Assembly: GCF_009932375.1 (NCBI RefSeq)
Contig: NZ_BLJG01000018.1
Coordinates: 1 to 38,872, forward strand
Length of the DNA: 38,872 nt
Reading direction: 5' to 3'
Source: Pseudomonas juntendi
Lineage (GTDB): Bacteria; Pseudomonadota; Gammaproteobacteria; Pseudomonadales; Pseudomonadaceae
Shown: piece by piece, positions 1 to 7,518 of the stretch
How positions within the stretch are numbered: position 1 is the first letter of the stretch
Layout of the letters: each line of letters begins with the position of its first letter
The notes under the pieces: generated by a model
Databases searched by the model: none
Told to the model about the DNA's origin: nothing
Seen by the model: only the letters and a program-made list of their open reading frames with translations
Translations under genes and position numbers: made by a program

Positions 1-1329
1 GCCCGCCAGCTTGGCGGCAACATCACCGCCAGCGTCGCGGTGGTCACCGGCCTGACTGCCACCTTCATCTTCGCCAGCCTGGTGATCCGCCTGCGGCGCC
101 CGGTCGCCCACCTGATCCGCAACCGCGCGTACGAAGACCGGGTACAACACCGCGCCGTGCAGGAAACCCTGCGCATTTTCTCGACACTGTGGTACCTGCC
201 AATCCTGCTGATGATCCTGGTCTCGGCAGTCAACCTGGTAGGTGCCGGTGCCGAAAGCCAGAAAGCCCTGCAGAACGCGCTGCTGACCACCGTGCTATTG
301 GTCTCGACGCTGTTCCTCAGCACCTTGCTGCAACACTTGCTGGCCCCCCGCGAAAGCGACCCGGCGCAGCGGGTGCGGCCCTACAAGGAACTGCTGCGCA
401 GCCTCGCCCACGCCCTGCTGCGCATTGCCATGGCAGTGGCCTTCATCGAGCTGCTGGGGCGCATCTGGGGGTTCTCGGTGATCGACTTCGCCCTCAGCAA
501 CCGCCTGGGCCAGGCGATCAGCAACTCGCTGTCGAGTATCGGCCTGATCCTGTTGGTCACCTGGCTGCTGTGGGTGGTGCTCGATACGGCGATCCAGGAA
601 GCGCTCAAGCCAGCTGCCGGGCGCCGCAATGCCCGCCAGCCAAGCACGCGGGTGCGGACCATTCTGCCGATGCTGCGCAACGCCATCAAAGTGATCCTGA
701 TCGTGATCTGCACCATCACCACCATGGCCAACCTCGGCATCAACGTAGCGCCGCTGCTGGCCGGTGCCGGGGTGATCGGCCTGGCCATCGGCTTCGGCTC
801 GCAGCAACTGGTCCAGGATGTGATTACCGGGTTGTTCATCCTGATCGAAGACACCATTTCCATCGGCGACTGGGTAGTGCTGGACTCCGGCCATGCCGGA
901 ACCGTAGAAAGCCTGACCATCCGCACCCTGCGCCTGCGCGATGGCAAGGGCTTCGTGCATTCGGTGCCGTTCGGCCAGATCAAGGCGGTGACCAACCAGT
1001 CACGGCAGTTCGCCTATGCGTTCTTTTCGGTGCAGTTCACCTATGACAGTGATGTGGACGCGTCACTGGCGCTGATTCATGAGGTGGGCCAGTCGATCAG
1101 CGAAGACCCTCTGCTGCGCATCAACTTGCAGGGGCCGCTGCAGGTCTTCGGTGTGGACCGCATGGACTTGAACGGGTTTGTCCTGACGGCGCAGTTCCGC
1201 ACCATTTCCGGTGGGCAGTATGCGGTGAGCCGGGCGTTCAACGAGCGGCTGAAGAAGCGGGTGGACCAGACTGAGAATGTGAGTTTCGCCCAGGTGTATC
1301 CGCTGCCGGTACAGGCTATGGGGGCTTGA
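1..1329 (+). CDS. MscS-family mechanosensitive ion channel (5' end outside window)
   Basis: The reading frame is open from base 1 and the first residues are already inside a membrane segment, so the start lies upstream; about 442 codons are visible. Several hydrophobic segments are followed by the MscS pore and beta-domain signature: a glycine/alanine-rich pore helix (LLAGAGVIGLAIGFGSQQLV, about residues 251-270 of the visible part), then VQDVITGLFILIEDTISIGDWV and a C-terminal alpha/beta domain. Proteins of this family open under membrane tension and release solutes on osmotic downshock. Several membrane helices before the pore domain suggest a large YbiO-like member rather than the three-helix MscS. 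The gene ends in TGA just before a REP pair. The family is certain; the subfamily is inferred. Confidence 0.9.
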   Translation, partial: ARQLGGNITASVAVVTGLTATFIFASLVIRLRRPVAHLIRNRAYEDRVQHRAVQETLRIFSTLWYLPILLMILVSAVNLVGAGAESQKALQNALLTTVLLVSTLFLSTLLQHLLAPRESDPAQRVRPYKELLRSLAHALLRIAMAVAFIELLGRIWGFSVIDFALSNRLGQAISNSLSSIGLILLVTWLLWVVLDTAIQEALKPAAGRRNARQPSTRVRTILPMLRNAIKVILIVICTITTMANLGINVAPLLAGAGVIGLAIGFGSQQLVQDVITGLFILIEDTISIGDWVVLDSGHAGTVESLTIRTLRLRDGKGFVHSVPFGQIKAVTNQSRQFAYAFFSVQFTYDSDVDASLALIHEVGQSISEDPLLRINLQGPLQVFGVDRMDLNGFVLTAQFRTISGGQYAVSRAFNERLKKRVDQTENVSFAQVYPLPVQAMGA

Positions 1330-1340
1330 CGTTACCTGTA

Positions 1341-1436
1341 CCGGCCTCTTCGCGGGCTTGCCCGCTCCCACAGGATCACCACACATCCTAATGCTGTGGA
1401 GTACCTGGGGGAGCGGGCAAGCCCGCGAATGGGCCG
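1341..1436. repeat. REP inverted pair
   Basis: Two inverted copies of a P. putida-type REP unit (core GCGGGCTTGCCCGCTCCCAC at 1352-1371, and its complement around 1409-1428) separated by about 35 bases. They lie between the convergent MscS-type and methyltransferase genes, so the folded RNA could also serve as a processing or termination point for either transcript. Confidence 0.8.
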
Positions 1437-1448
1437 CCACGAGCAACA

Positions 1449-2375
1449 TCACACCTGGCGGAATACCAGAGCCTTGAGCCCGCCCGCCGGGTCCACATCC
1501 GGAAACTCGGGCGGGTTCTCCAGCCGCTCGACAACCCCCAGCGAGGGCGCCTGCTCGGCCATCCCCTCGATCAAAAACTCCGGCCCGATCCCCGGGTCGT
1601 TCACGCACGCCAGCACCGTCCCACCCGCGCTCAACAACTCCGGCAAACGTCGCAGGATCTTCGCGTAATCCTGGGTCAGCACGAAGCTGCCGCGCTGGAA
1701 AGTCGGCGGGTCGATGATGATCAGGTCATAAGGGCCGTACTTGCGTACCTTGCCCCAGGACTTGAACAGCTCATGCCCCAGGTAGGCTACCCGCGAGGCA
1801 TCGTGACCATTGAGGCGGTGGTTGTCCCGGCCGCGCGCCAGGGCCGACTTGGCCATGTCCAGGTTCACCACCTGCTCGGCCCCACCGGCCACCGCTGCCA
1901 CCGAAAAGCCGCAGGTGTAGGCGAACAGGTTCAGTACCCGCTTGCCCGCCGCCTGCTCACGCACCCAGCGGCGGCCATAGCGCATATCGAGGAACAGACC
2001 GTTGTTCTGCCGCACGCCCAGGTCCAGCAGGTAGGTCAGGCCGTCCTCGACCACTTCGCGTTGCTGGCAGGGTTCGCCCAGCAACCACTGGCCCGGGCTG
2101 TCAGGCAGGTAGCGGTGCTGGATGATGATGGCCTGGCCGGTCCACTGTGGGCGCTCGGCCAGGTTGCGCAACATCGTCTCCAGCTCGGCCAGCTGGCCTT
2201 CGGGCGGTTCGCGGAACAGGGCGACCGACAGCACCCCCTGCAGCCAATCGACCGTGATCTGCTCCAGGCCCGCCCAGCAGCGGCCGCGGCCGTGGAACAG
2301 GCGGCGGGTTTCCTGCGGGGCAGGGTCGAGGGCGGTGAGCAGGTGTTGCTCGAGGATGGCGATTGGGGATGTCAT
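1449..2375 (-). CDS. class I SAM-dependent methyltransferase (RlmI-like, PF10672 type)
   Basis: The 308-residue protein has the Rossmann methyltransferase motif I as VLNLFAYTCGFSVAAVAGGA (about 144-163), the acidic motif II VVNLDMAKSAL, and motif IV as DLIIIDPPTFQ. The DPPTF form is typical of the RlmI/RlmL-like rRNA cytosine or guanine methyltransferases and their PF10672 relatives. The N-terminal part is poorly recognisable and there is no clear PUA domain, so the RNA target cannot be named. The ATG at 2375 opens MTSPIAILEQ. It is transcribed alone, with REP-like repeats on both sides. The fold is sure; the substrate is unknown. Confidence 0.85.
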   Translation of the reverse strand: MTSPIAILEQHLLTALDPAPQETRRLFHGRGRCWAGLEQITVDWLQGVLSVALFREPPEGQLAELETMLRNLAERPQWTGQAIIIQHRYLPDSPGQWLLGEPCQQREVVEDGLTYLLDLGVRQNNGLFLDMRYGRRWVREQAAGKRVLNLFAYTCGFSVAAVAGGAEQVVNLDMAKSALARGRDNHRLNGHDASRVAYLGHELFKSWGKVRKYGPYDLIIIDPPTFQRGSFVLTQDYAKILRRLPELLSAGGTVLACVNDPGIGPEFLIEGMAEQAPSLGVVERLENPPEFPDVDPAGGLKALVFRQV

Positions 2376-2414
2376 GACGGGTCGCAGGCTGGCAAAAGCG
2401 GCATTCTACCCGCT

Positions 2415-2513
2415 GAGGCCGCTTCGCAGGCAAACCAGCTAGCGCACAAATTTCAAGCCCTGTGCAGTACCTGTAGGAGCTGGCTTGCCTGCGATAGGGC
2501 GCGAAGCGGCCTC
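2415..2513. repeat. REP-like inverted pair (second sequence class)
   Basis: GAGGCCGCTTCGC (2415-2427) is matched by its exact complement GCGAAGCGGCCTC (2501-2513). Inside these lie further complementary pieces (CAGGCAAACCAGCT against AGCTGGCTTGCCTG). The core differs from the GCGGGC-type REPs elsewhere in the window. The right arm overlaps the last two bases of the EamA transporter stop codon. Confidence 0.65.
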
Positions 2514-3411
2514 AATGGCCCTTGATAACCAACGGCTTGGGTCTGAACCACCACCCCTGCTGCATCCCTGCCGCCGCCAGCAGGATCAACGCCACCCCCA
2601 GCCATTGCAGCGGCGTCAGGCGGTGGTCGAAGGCCACCCAGTCGACCAGGATCGCCGCAATGGGGTAGATGAATGACAACGCCCCGGTCAACGCCGTGGG
2701 CAAGCGCTGGATGGCGCTGTACAGCAACACATACATCAGGCCGGTGTGCACAACCCCCAATGTCAGCAAACTGGCCAGCGCCGGCATTTCACCCGGCAGG
2801 CCGCCCAGCTTGGCCCAGGGTGCCAGCAACACCACGCCGGTGCTCACCTGGACCAACGCGATAAGATGCGGCGGCGTACCGCTGAGCCGCTTGATGATCA
2901 ATGCCGCGATGGCGTACAGCAGCGCCGCACCCAGCGCCAGGGCAACGCCCAGCAGGTAGTCCTCGCCACCCCCCTGCGCGGCGCCATGGGCACTGACGAT
3001 GGCCAGCATGCCGAGGAACGCCACGCTCAGCCAGCTCAGCTTGGCCAAGGTGATTTTTTCACCCAGAAACAACGCCGCCAAGCCCACCAGCATGAACGGC
3101 TGCACGTTGTACACCGCGGTACCGATGGCAATCGACGCCCGCGAATACGAGGCAAACAACAGCAACCAGTTGCCGACGATGGCCACGCCGCTGGCTATCG
3201 CCAGCAGCAGCGCCGGGCGGCCGATCACGCCGGGGCGCAGAAAGCCGAACGCGGCACAGATGACCAGCAAGGTCACGGCACCGAACACGCAGCGCCAGAA
3301 CACCACCTCCAGTACCGGCAGGCCGGACGCCAGCACGAACCAGCCGATGGTCCCGGAAATCAGCATGGCCGCTACCATTTCCAGCGACCCCCGGCGCAAT
3401 GAATTGTCCAT
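2512..3411 (-). CDS. EamA/DMT-family membrane transporter
   Basis: A 299-residue protein with about ten hydrophobic segments arranged as two EamA repeats. The first begins MVAAMLISGTIGWFVLASGL and the second begins around LLGVALALGAALLYAIAAL. The start is set at ATG 3411 (MDNSLRRGS) because an AGGAGG Shine-Dalgarno sequence lies 6-7 bases upstream; an in-frame extension to 3480 would run into the control region. DMT/EamA proteins usually export amino acids or other small metabolites. It is divergent from an Lrp/AsnC-type regulator, the usual arrangement in which the regulator controls an amino-acid exporter, so an amino-acid substrate is likely but not shown. Confidence 0.88.
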   Translation of the reverse strand: MDNSLRRGSLEMVAAMLISGTIGWFVLASGLPVLEVVFWRCVFGAVTLLVICAAFGFLRPGVIGRPALLLAIASGVAIVGNWLLLFASYSRASIAIGTAVYNVQPFMLVGLAALFLGEKITLAKLSWLSVAFLGMLAIVSAHGAAQGGGEDYLLGVALALGAALLYAIAALIIKRLSGTPPHLIALVQVSTGVVLLAPWAKLGGLPGEMPALASLLTLGVVHTGLMYVLLYSAIQRLPTALTGALSFIYPIAAILVDWVAFDHRLTPLQWLGVALILLAAAGMQQGWWFRPKPLVIKGH

Positions 3412-3478
3412 CCCACACCTCCTCTCGTCGATGGCAACAGTATGCGGAGGCCCCCGTGCAACCTTCCAGCCGATTAGC

Positions 3479-3517
3479 AAGGCAAACCCATAATTTTGCC
3501 TTTACTATCAAGGCAAA
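3479..3517. promoter_or_regulatory. triple 8-bp half-site array, candidate Lrp/AsnC operator
   Basis: AAGGCAAA at 3479-3486, its complement TTTGCCTT at 3495-3502, and AAGGCAAA again at 3510-3517. The alternating half-sites are 7-8 bases apart (about 15-16 bp centre to centre), in the gap between the divergent EamA and Lrp/AsnC genes and only 28 bases before the regulator's ATG. This fits binding of an Lrp-type oligomer with autoregulation; the binding itself is inferred. Confidence 0.65.
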
Positions 3518-3544
3518 TCCCGCGACCTACCCTTTGAGGTGCAC

Positions 3545-3994
3545 ATGACCGACGCCATCGACCAACTGTTGATCAACGCGCTGATGGAGGACTCGCGCCG
3601 CTCGCTCAAGGCCCTGGCGCAGGTAAGTGGGCTGTCTGCCCCCAGCGTCGGCGAGCGTTTGCGCCGGCTGGAGGAACGTGGCGTGTTGCGCGGGTACACG
3701 GTCAATGTCGACCCACGTGCCTTCGGCTACCAGTTGCAAGCCATCGTGCGTATCCGCCCACTGCCCGGGCAATTGCAGGAAGTCGAGCGGCAGATCATTG
3801 CCATCCCCGAATTCACCGAGTGCGACAAGGTCACCGGCGAGGACTGCTTCATCGCCAGGCTGCATGTGCGCTCGATGGAGCAGCTGGACACCCTGCTGGA
3901 CCGCATCAATGTGTTGGCCGAGACCAACACCGCAATCATCAAGAAGAGCCCGGTCAAACGGCGGTTGCCGCCGATGGGGCCAGTACAACCCTGA
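3545..3994 (+). CDS. Lrp/AsnC-family transcriptional regulator
   Basis: A 149-residue protein with an N-terminal AsnC-type helix-turn-helix (IDQLLINALMEDSRRSLKAL, then LSAPSVGERLRRLEERGVLR) and a C-terminal ligand-sensing/oligomerisation domain (FGYQLQAIVRIRPLPGQL, ECDKVTGEDCFIARLHVRSM). The length is typical of the family. ATG 3545 is preferred to GTG 3539 because the GAGG sequence at 3535-3539 is correctly spaced only for the ATG. It is divergent from the EamA transporter and probably controls it, and itself, through the AAGGCAAA repeats. The effector is probably an amino acid; which one is unknown. Confidence 0.92.
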   Translation: MTDAIDQLLINALMEDSRRSLKALAQVSGLSAPSVGERLRRLEERGVLRGYTVNVDPRAFGYQLQAIVRIRPLPGQLQEVERQIIAIPEFTECDKVTGEDCFIARLHVRSMEQLDTLLDRINVLAETNTAIIKKSPVKRRLPPMGPVQP

Positions 3995-4127
3995 CTGAGG
4001 GGCCGGCCAGCAGGGAAAGGGAACGACTGACTATTTTTTGTACACAAGAATGTCACCTTAAGTGCCATTTTTGTGTGCAGTTCTCCAAGCGGCGCCCCAA
4101 TACGTTACATCCCCACAACAACTAATT

Positions 4128-4185
4128 TTGACCATTTGATCAAGTTATCCTGCAAACCAAAAAATAAACTTGTTCAAATGGTCAA
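4128..4185. promoter_or_regulatory. 19-bp inverted repeat, candidate activator site
   Basis: TTGACCATTTGATCAAGTT at 4128-4146 and AACTTGTTCAAATGGTCAA at 4167-4185 are complementary with a single mismatch over 19 bp, separated by 20 bases. The pair lies roughly 110-165 bases upstream of the predicted sigma-54 start, the usual distance for a bacterial enhancer-binding protein. Which activator binds is not known. Confidence 0.6.
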
Positions 4186-4266
4186 TTTATAACGCCTTTA
4201 TTTCAGCTAGTTATCCCACACCTGACTCAATCCTGAAAAAAACACTATCAAGAACTGGATTCTATC

Positions 4267-4282
4267 TGGCACAGAAATGGCT
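4267..4282 (+). promoter_or_regulatory. candidate sigma-54 (RpoN) promoter
   Basis: TGGCACAGAAATGGCT compared with the consensus TGGCACG-N4-TTGCW: the GG (4268-4269) and GC (4280-4281) elements are exactly 10 bases apart and only two consensus positions differ. Predicted transcription start is near 4293, giving a leader of about 170 bases. Sigma-54 control would suit uptake of a nitrogen-containing substrate. Confidence 0.55.
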
Positions 4283-4298
4283 TTCGTGTGCTTATGTT

Positions 4299-4308
4299 TT
4301 GTATACAA
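4299..4308. promoter_or_regulatory. TTGTATACAA palindrome, candidate operator
   Basis: A perfect 10-bp palindrome just downstream of the predicted sigma-54 start, overlapping the left arm and loop of a 10-bp stem (4292-4301 / 4315-4324). The TNGT...ACNA form is reminiscent of GntR/FadR-type operators. No GntR gene lies in the window, so the assignment is speculative. Confidence 0.4.
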
Positions 4309-4463
4309 CTTAAGCAAAACATAAATACACAATAATCTGCGGCGCCGACCCATTACCGGCCGCCGCGCCTACAACCCTGTGATGCCAACGCTGCATCGAC
4401 GAGATGGCGAGCCCGTGCGCATGCCCGCTCATCGCAGTCCATGTGCATCAGGAGCCCGCCGGA

Positions 4464-5996
4464 ATGAGTAGCAGCCTCGATCTTGCCCCTGAACAATCCG
4501 TCGTCAGCACCCACCCCAATTCCACCCTTGCCGGCGAGCATCCCGAACTGGCCCTGAGCCCACGCCTGCATAACCGCGACCTTGCCCCCACGCGAAGCGA
4601 AGGCCGGCGTTGGGGTGGCTATAGCATCTTCGCCTTGTGGACCAACGATGTGCACAACATTGCCAACTATTCATTCGCCATGGGCTTGTTCGCCCTCGGC
4701 CTCGGTGGCTGGCAAATTCTGTTGTCGTTGGCCATTGGCGCCGCGCTGGTGTACTTCTTCATGAACTTGTCCGGTTACATGGGGCAAAAAACCGGGGTGC
4801 CGTTCCCGGTCATCAGCCGCATCGCCTTCGGTATCCATGGTGCACAGCTTCCGGCGCTGATCCGGGCGATCATCGCCATCGCCTGGTTCGGCATTCAGAC
4901 TTACCTGGCCTCGGTCGTGCTGCGGGTTCTGCTTACCGCCGTATGGCCGCACATGGCCGCCTACGACCACGACAGCATTCTTGGCCTGTCGAGCCTGGGC
5001 TGGGTGTGTTTCGTGGCGATCTGGCTGGTGCAGCTGGTGATTCTTGCCTACGGCATGGAAATGGTACGCCGCTACGAAGGCTTCGCTGGCCCGGTGATTT
5101 TGCTGACCGTGGCAGCGCTGGCGGTGTTCATGTACGCCAAGGCTGACGCGCGTATCGCCTGGTCGGTGGCCGAGCCCCTGACCGGCTACGAGATGTGGCG
5201 CAACATCTTCGCCGGCGGCGCCCTGTGGCTGGCGATCTACGGCACCCTGGTACTGAACTTCTGCGACTTCGCCCGCTCCTCGCCATGCCGCAAGACCATC
5301 CGCGTCGGCAATTTCTGGGGGCTGCCGGTGAACATCCTGGTGTTCGCGGTGATCACCGTGGTGCTTTGCGGTGCGCAATTCCAGATCAACGGGCAGGTCA
5401 TCGACAGCCCCACGCAAATCGTCGCCGCCATTCCCAGCACCCCCTTCCTGGTACTGGGCTGCCTGGCGTTCCTGATCGTCACCGTGGCGGTCAATATCAT
5501 GGCCAACTTCGTCGCCCCGGCCTTCGTGCTCAGCAACCTGGCGCCGCGCCACCTGAACTTCCGCCGTGCCGGGCTGATCAGCGCCACCGTGGCGGTGCTG
5601 ATCCTGCCGTGGAACCTGTACAACAGCCCGCTGGTGATCGTGTACTTCCTGTCGGGGCTGGGCGCCCTGCTCGGCCCGCTGTACGGGGTGATCATGTCCG
5701 ACTACTGGCTGCTGCGCAAAGGCTGCATCAACGTGCCGCAGCTGTACAGCGAAGACCCCGCCGGCGCCTACCACTACAGCAAAGGCATCAACCTGCGCGC
5801 CGTGGCCGCGTTCGTGCCGGCCGCACTGCTGGCCATCGTGCTGGCCCTGGTGCCCAACTTCCACAGTGTGGCGCCGTTTTCCTGGCTGATAGGGGCCGGC
5901 ATCGCCGCCGCCCTCTACCTGCTGATCGCGCCGCGCAACCGCCAGTACCACGATGTCAGCGGCGAGTGCATCGCCGTCGACCACAGCAGCCATTAA
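4464..5996 (+). CDS. NCS1-family nucleobase/hydantoin/allantoin:cation symporter
   Basis: A 510-residue protein with about twelve hydrophobic segments, showing the NCS1 (Mhp1/PucI/HyuP-type) entry signature NDVHNIANYSFAMGLFALGL and, further on, GYMGQKTGVPFPVISRIAFG. This inner-membrane family imports nucleobases, allantoin or hydantoins with Na+ or H+. ATG 4464 (MSSSLDLAPE) is chosen because AGGAG lies about 9 bases upstream and homologues begin near here; an in-frame upstream start at 4404 lacks a comparable site. It is followed 16 bases later by an Asp/Glu/hydantoin-racemase-family gene, so the pair probably imports and processes a cyclic ureide or related nitrogen compound. The exact substrate cannot be read from the sequence. 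Confidence 0.9.
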   Translation: MSSSLDLAPEQSVVSTHPNSTLAGEHPELALSPRLHNRDLAPTRSEGRRWGGYSIFALWTNDVHNIANYSFAMGLFALGLGGWQILLSLAIGAALVYFFMNLSGYMGQKTGVPFPVISRIAFGIHGAQLPALIRAIIAIAWFGIQTYLASVVLRVLLTAVWPHMAAYDHDSILGLSSLGWVCFVAIWLVQLVILAYGMEMVRRYEGFAGPVILLTVAALAVFMYAKADARIAWSVAEPLTGYEMWRNIFAGGALWLAIYGTLVLNFCDFARSSPCRKTIRVGNFWGLPVNILVFAVITVVLCGAQFQINGQVIDSPTQIVAAIPSTPFLVLGCLAFLIVTVAVNIMANFVAPAFVLSNLAPRHLNFRRAGLISATVAVLILPWNLYNSPLVIVYFLSGLGALLGPLYGVIMSDYWLLRKGCINVPQLYSEDPAGAYHYSKGINLRAVAAFVPAALLAIVLALVPNFHSVAPFSWLIGAGIAAALYLLIAPRNRQYHDVSGECIAVDHSSH

Positions 5997-6012
5997 TCAG
6001 GGAAGACTGCCC

Positions 6013-6741
6013 ATGCGTATTCTGATCGCCAACGTCAACACCACCGCAGCCATCACCGAGGCCATCGCCGAACAGGCCCGTACGGTAGCCGCGCCCGGCA
6101 CCGAGATCGTCGGCCTCACCCCCTGGTTCGGCGCCGAATCGGTGGAAGGCAATTTTGAAAGCTACCTGGCAGCCATTGCGGTGATGGACCGGGTACTGGC
6201 CTACGAGGGCCCCTACGACGCCGTGATCCAGGCCGGTTATGGCGAACACGGCCGCGAAGGCCTGCAGGAGCTGCTGAATGTGCCGGTGGTAGACATCACC
6301 GATGCCGCTGCCAGCACGGCAATGTACCTGGGCCATGCCTATTCGGTGGTAACGACCCTGGACCGTACCGTACCGCTGATCGAAGACCGCCTGAAGCTTT
6401 CTGGCCTGTATGACCGCTGCGCCTCAGTGCGGGCCAGCGGGCTGGCGGTACTGGAGCTGGAAGCCGACCCACAGCGTGCTGTGGAGGCGATTGTGGAGCA
6501 GGCCGAACGCGCCGTACGCGAAGACAAGGCCGAGGTGATTTGCCTGGGTTGCGGCGGCATGGCCGGGCTGGACGAGCAGATCCGCCAGCGTACCGGGGTG
6601 CCGGTGGTGGATGGGGTGAGTGCGGCGGTGACCATTGCCGAGTCGCTGGTGCGCATGGGGTTGAGTACCTCCAAGGTGCGCACCTATGCCACGCCGCGGG
6701 TGAAGAAGGTGGTGGGTTGGCCGATGCGGTTCGGCCGCTAG
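6013..6741 (+). CDS. Asp/Glu/hydantoin racemase-family protein with a single catalytic-position Cys
   Basis: A 242-residue protein of the Asp/Glu racemase superfamily (HyuE/allantoin racemase branch): MRILIANVNTTAAITEAIAE at the N-terminus and EVICLGCGGMAGLDEQI near 174-190. Racemases of this branch use two cysteines. Here the second is present (C180), but the position of the first (normally in a CFGDP-like motif) reads QAGYGEHG, with Gly at 75. One Cys plus Gly is the pattern of arylmalonate decarboxylase-like enzymes, so racemase activity is doubtful. The start is ATG 6013, after a GGAAGA sequence. It forms an operon with the NCS1 permease. Confidence 0.85.
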   Translation: MRILIANVNTTAAITEAIAEQARTVAAPGTEIVGLTPWFGAESVEGNFESYLAAIAVMDRVLAYEGPYDAVIQAGYGEHGREGLQELLNVPVVDITDAAASTAMYLGHAYSVVTTLDRTVPLIEDRLKLSGLYDRCASVRASGLAVLELEADPQRAVEAIVEQAERAVREDKAEVICLGCGGMAGLDEQIRQRTGVPVVDGVSAAVTIAESLVRMGLSTSKVRTYATPRVKKVVGWPMRFGR

Positions 6742-6758
6742 TCCTTTAGTTGCCAGTA

Positions 6759-6855
6759 CCGGCCTCTTCGCGGGCACGCCCGCTCCCACAGGGCCCCCAC
6801 AGCCTTCAGGCTTGTGGTTATCTTGTGGGAGCGGGCGTGCCCGCGAAGAGGCCGG
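6759..6855. repeat. REP inverted pair
   Basis: Two near-perfect complementary REP units (6759-6792 and 6824-6855) with the core GCGGGCACGCCCGCTCCCAC, about 30 bases apart, directly downstream of the racemase-family gene and overlapping the 3' end of a decayed phosphatase frame. Confidence 0.85.
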
Positions 6856-7042
6856 CACAGGCCAACACATCACCTGGGCCAACCGCTGCACTGCCACAGC
6901 CAAGGACTAAAACCCTCATGTCGGGCAGCAGCGTGGCCAGGTCCAGCGCACGGTTGAGGCCCTGGCAGCTCAACTGGCCCAAGCCCTCACCCGGTTTCTC
7001 GGCATGGCGCAGGAACACCAGCGTCCACGGCTGCTCAATCAT
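6818..7042 (-). pseudogene. histidine phosphatase (phosphoglycerate-mutase-like) N-terminal remnant
   Basis: The frame starts MIEQPWTLVFLRHAEKPGEG and continues GQLSCQGLNRALDL, which carries the RHAEKP catalytic-histidine motif of the histidine phosphatase superfamily. Those proteins are normally about 200 residues, but here homology fades after about 35-45 residues and the frame runs into the REP pair, ending at 74 codons. Its ATG overlaps the stop of the FKBP gene by 8 bases (GATGATTGA), so it was once translationally coupled to it. It is most likely a deletion remnant; a functional short peptide is improbable. Confidence 0.6.
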
Positions 7043-7379
7043 CCCGCGTCAGCACTTCCAGCAACTCGATCTCGAAGGTCAGGGCCGAATTCGGCGGAAT
7101 CGCCCCCACACTGCGCTCGCCATAGCCCAGGTGCGCCGGTACCAGCAGCTTGCGTTTGCCGCCCACGCGCATGCCCATCAGGCCCAGGTCCCAGCCCTTG
7201 ATCACCCGGCCGGTGCCGATCACGCACTGGAACGGCTTGCCGCGCGACCAGGACGAATCGAACTCACTGCCATCGGCCAGCCAGCCGATGTACTGGGTAG
7301 TGATCAGGGCGCCTTTGACGGCGGCTTTGCCGTCCCCCTCGACCAGTTCGATGATCTGCAGTTCTTGGCTCACGGGCAT
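7035..7379 (-). CDS. FKBP-type peptidyl-prolyl cis-trans isomerase
   Basis: A compact 114-residue FKBP domain: VKGALITTQYIGWLADGSEF, DSSWSRGKPFQCVIGTGRVI, KGWDLGLMGMRVGGKRKL and the closing AHLGYGERSVGAIPPNSALT / FEIELLEV. These are the strands and loops that form the proline-binding pocket. No signal peptide is seen, so it is probably cytoplasmic and assists protein folding. The size matches single-domain bacterial FKBPs of about 110 residues. It ends 8 bases inside the start of the phosphatase remnant, which shows that the two once formed an operon. Confidence 0.93.
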   Translation of the reverse strand: MPVSQELQIIELVEGDGKAAVKGALITTQYIGWLADGSEFDSSWSRGKPFQCVIGTGRVIKGWDLGLMGMRVGGKRKLLVPAHLGYGERSVGAIPPNSALTFEIELLEVLTRDD

Positions 7380-7518
7380 ACTCCAACGCTTGAAAACAAA
7401 GCCGCCCTTTTCTCAGGAATGCACCGGTTTGGCAAGCGCGCGTGGTGTTTCGTGCTGGCGCTTCGACCACAGCACACCGCCCAAATGTTTGCCGAGTGGC
7501 TGCTGGCGCAGGCCTGAA

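Larger units (their letters stand above)
3995..4463. other. 469-bp AT-rich intergenic control region
   Basis: No credible gene is present. Between about 4030 and 4340 the sequence is clearly AT-richer than its surroundings. It contains a 19-bp inverted repeat (4128-4146 / 4167-4185), a sigma-54 promoter match (4267-4282), a 10-bp perfect stem TTATGTTTTG / CAAAACATAA (4292-4301 / 4315-4324) and, overlapping it, the palindrome TTGTATACAA (4299-4308). A related TTGTACACAA lies at 4038-4047. Everything points to regulated transcription of the downstream permease-racemase pair. Confidence 0.7.

Noticed and set aside
4671..5993. 440-codon open frame on the minus strand under the NCS1 permease gene
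   Set aside because: Gln/His/Arg-rich composition typical of the reverse strand of a GC-rich membrane-protein gene, with no domain signature. The plus-strand NCS1 motifs are clear.
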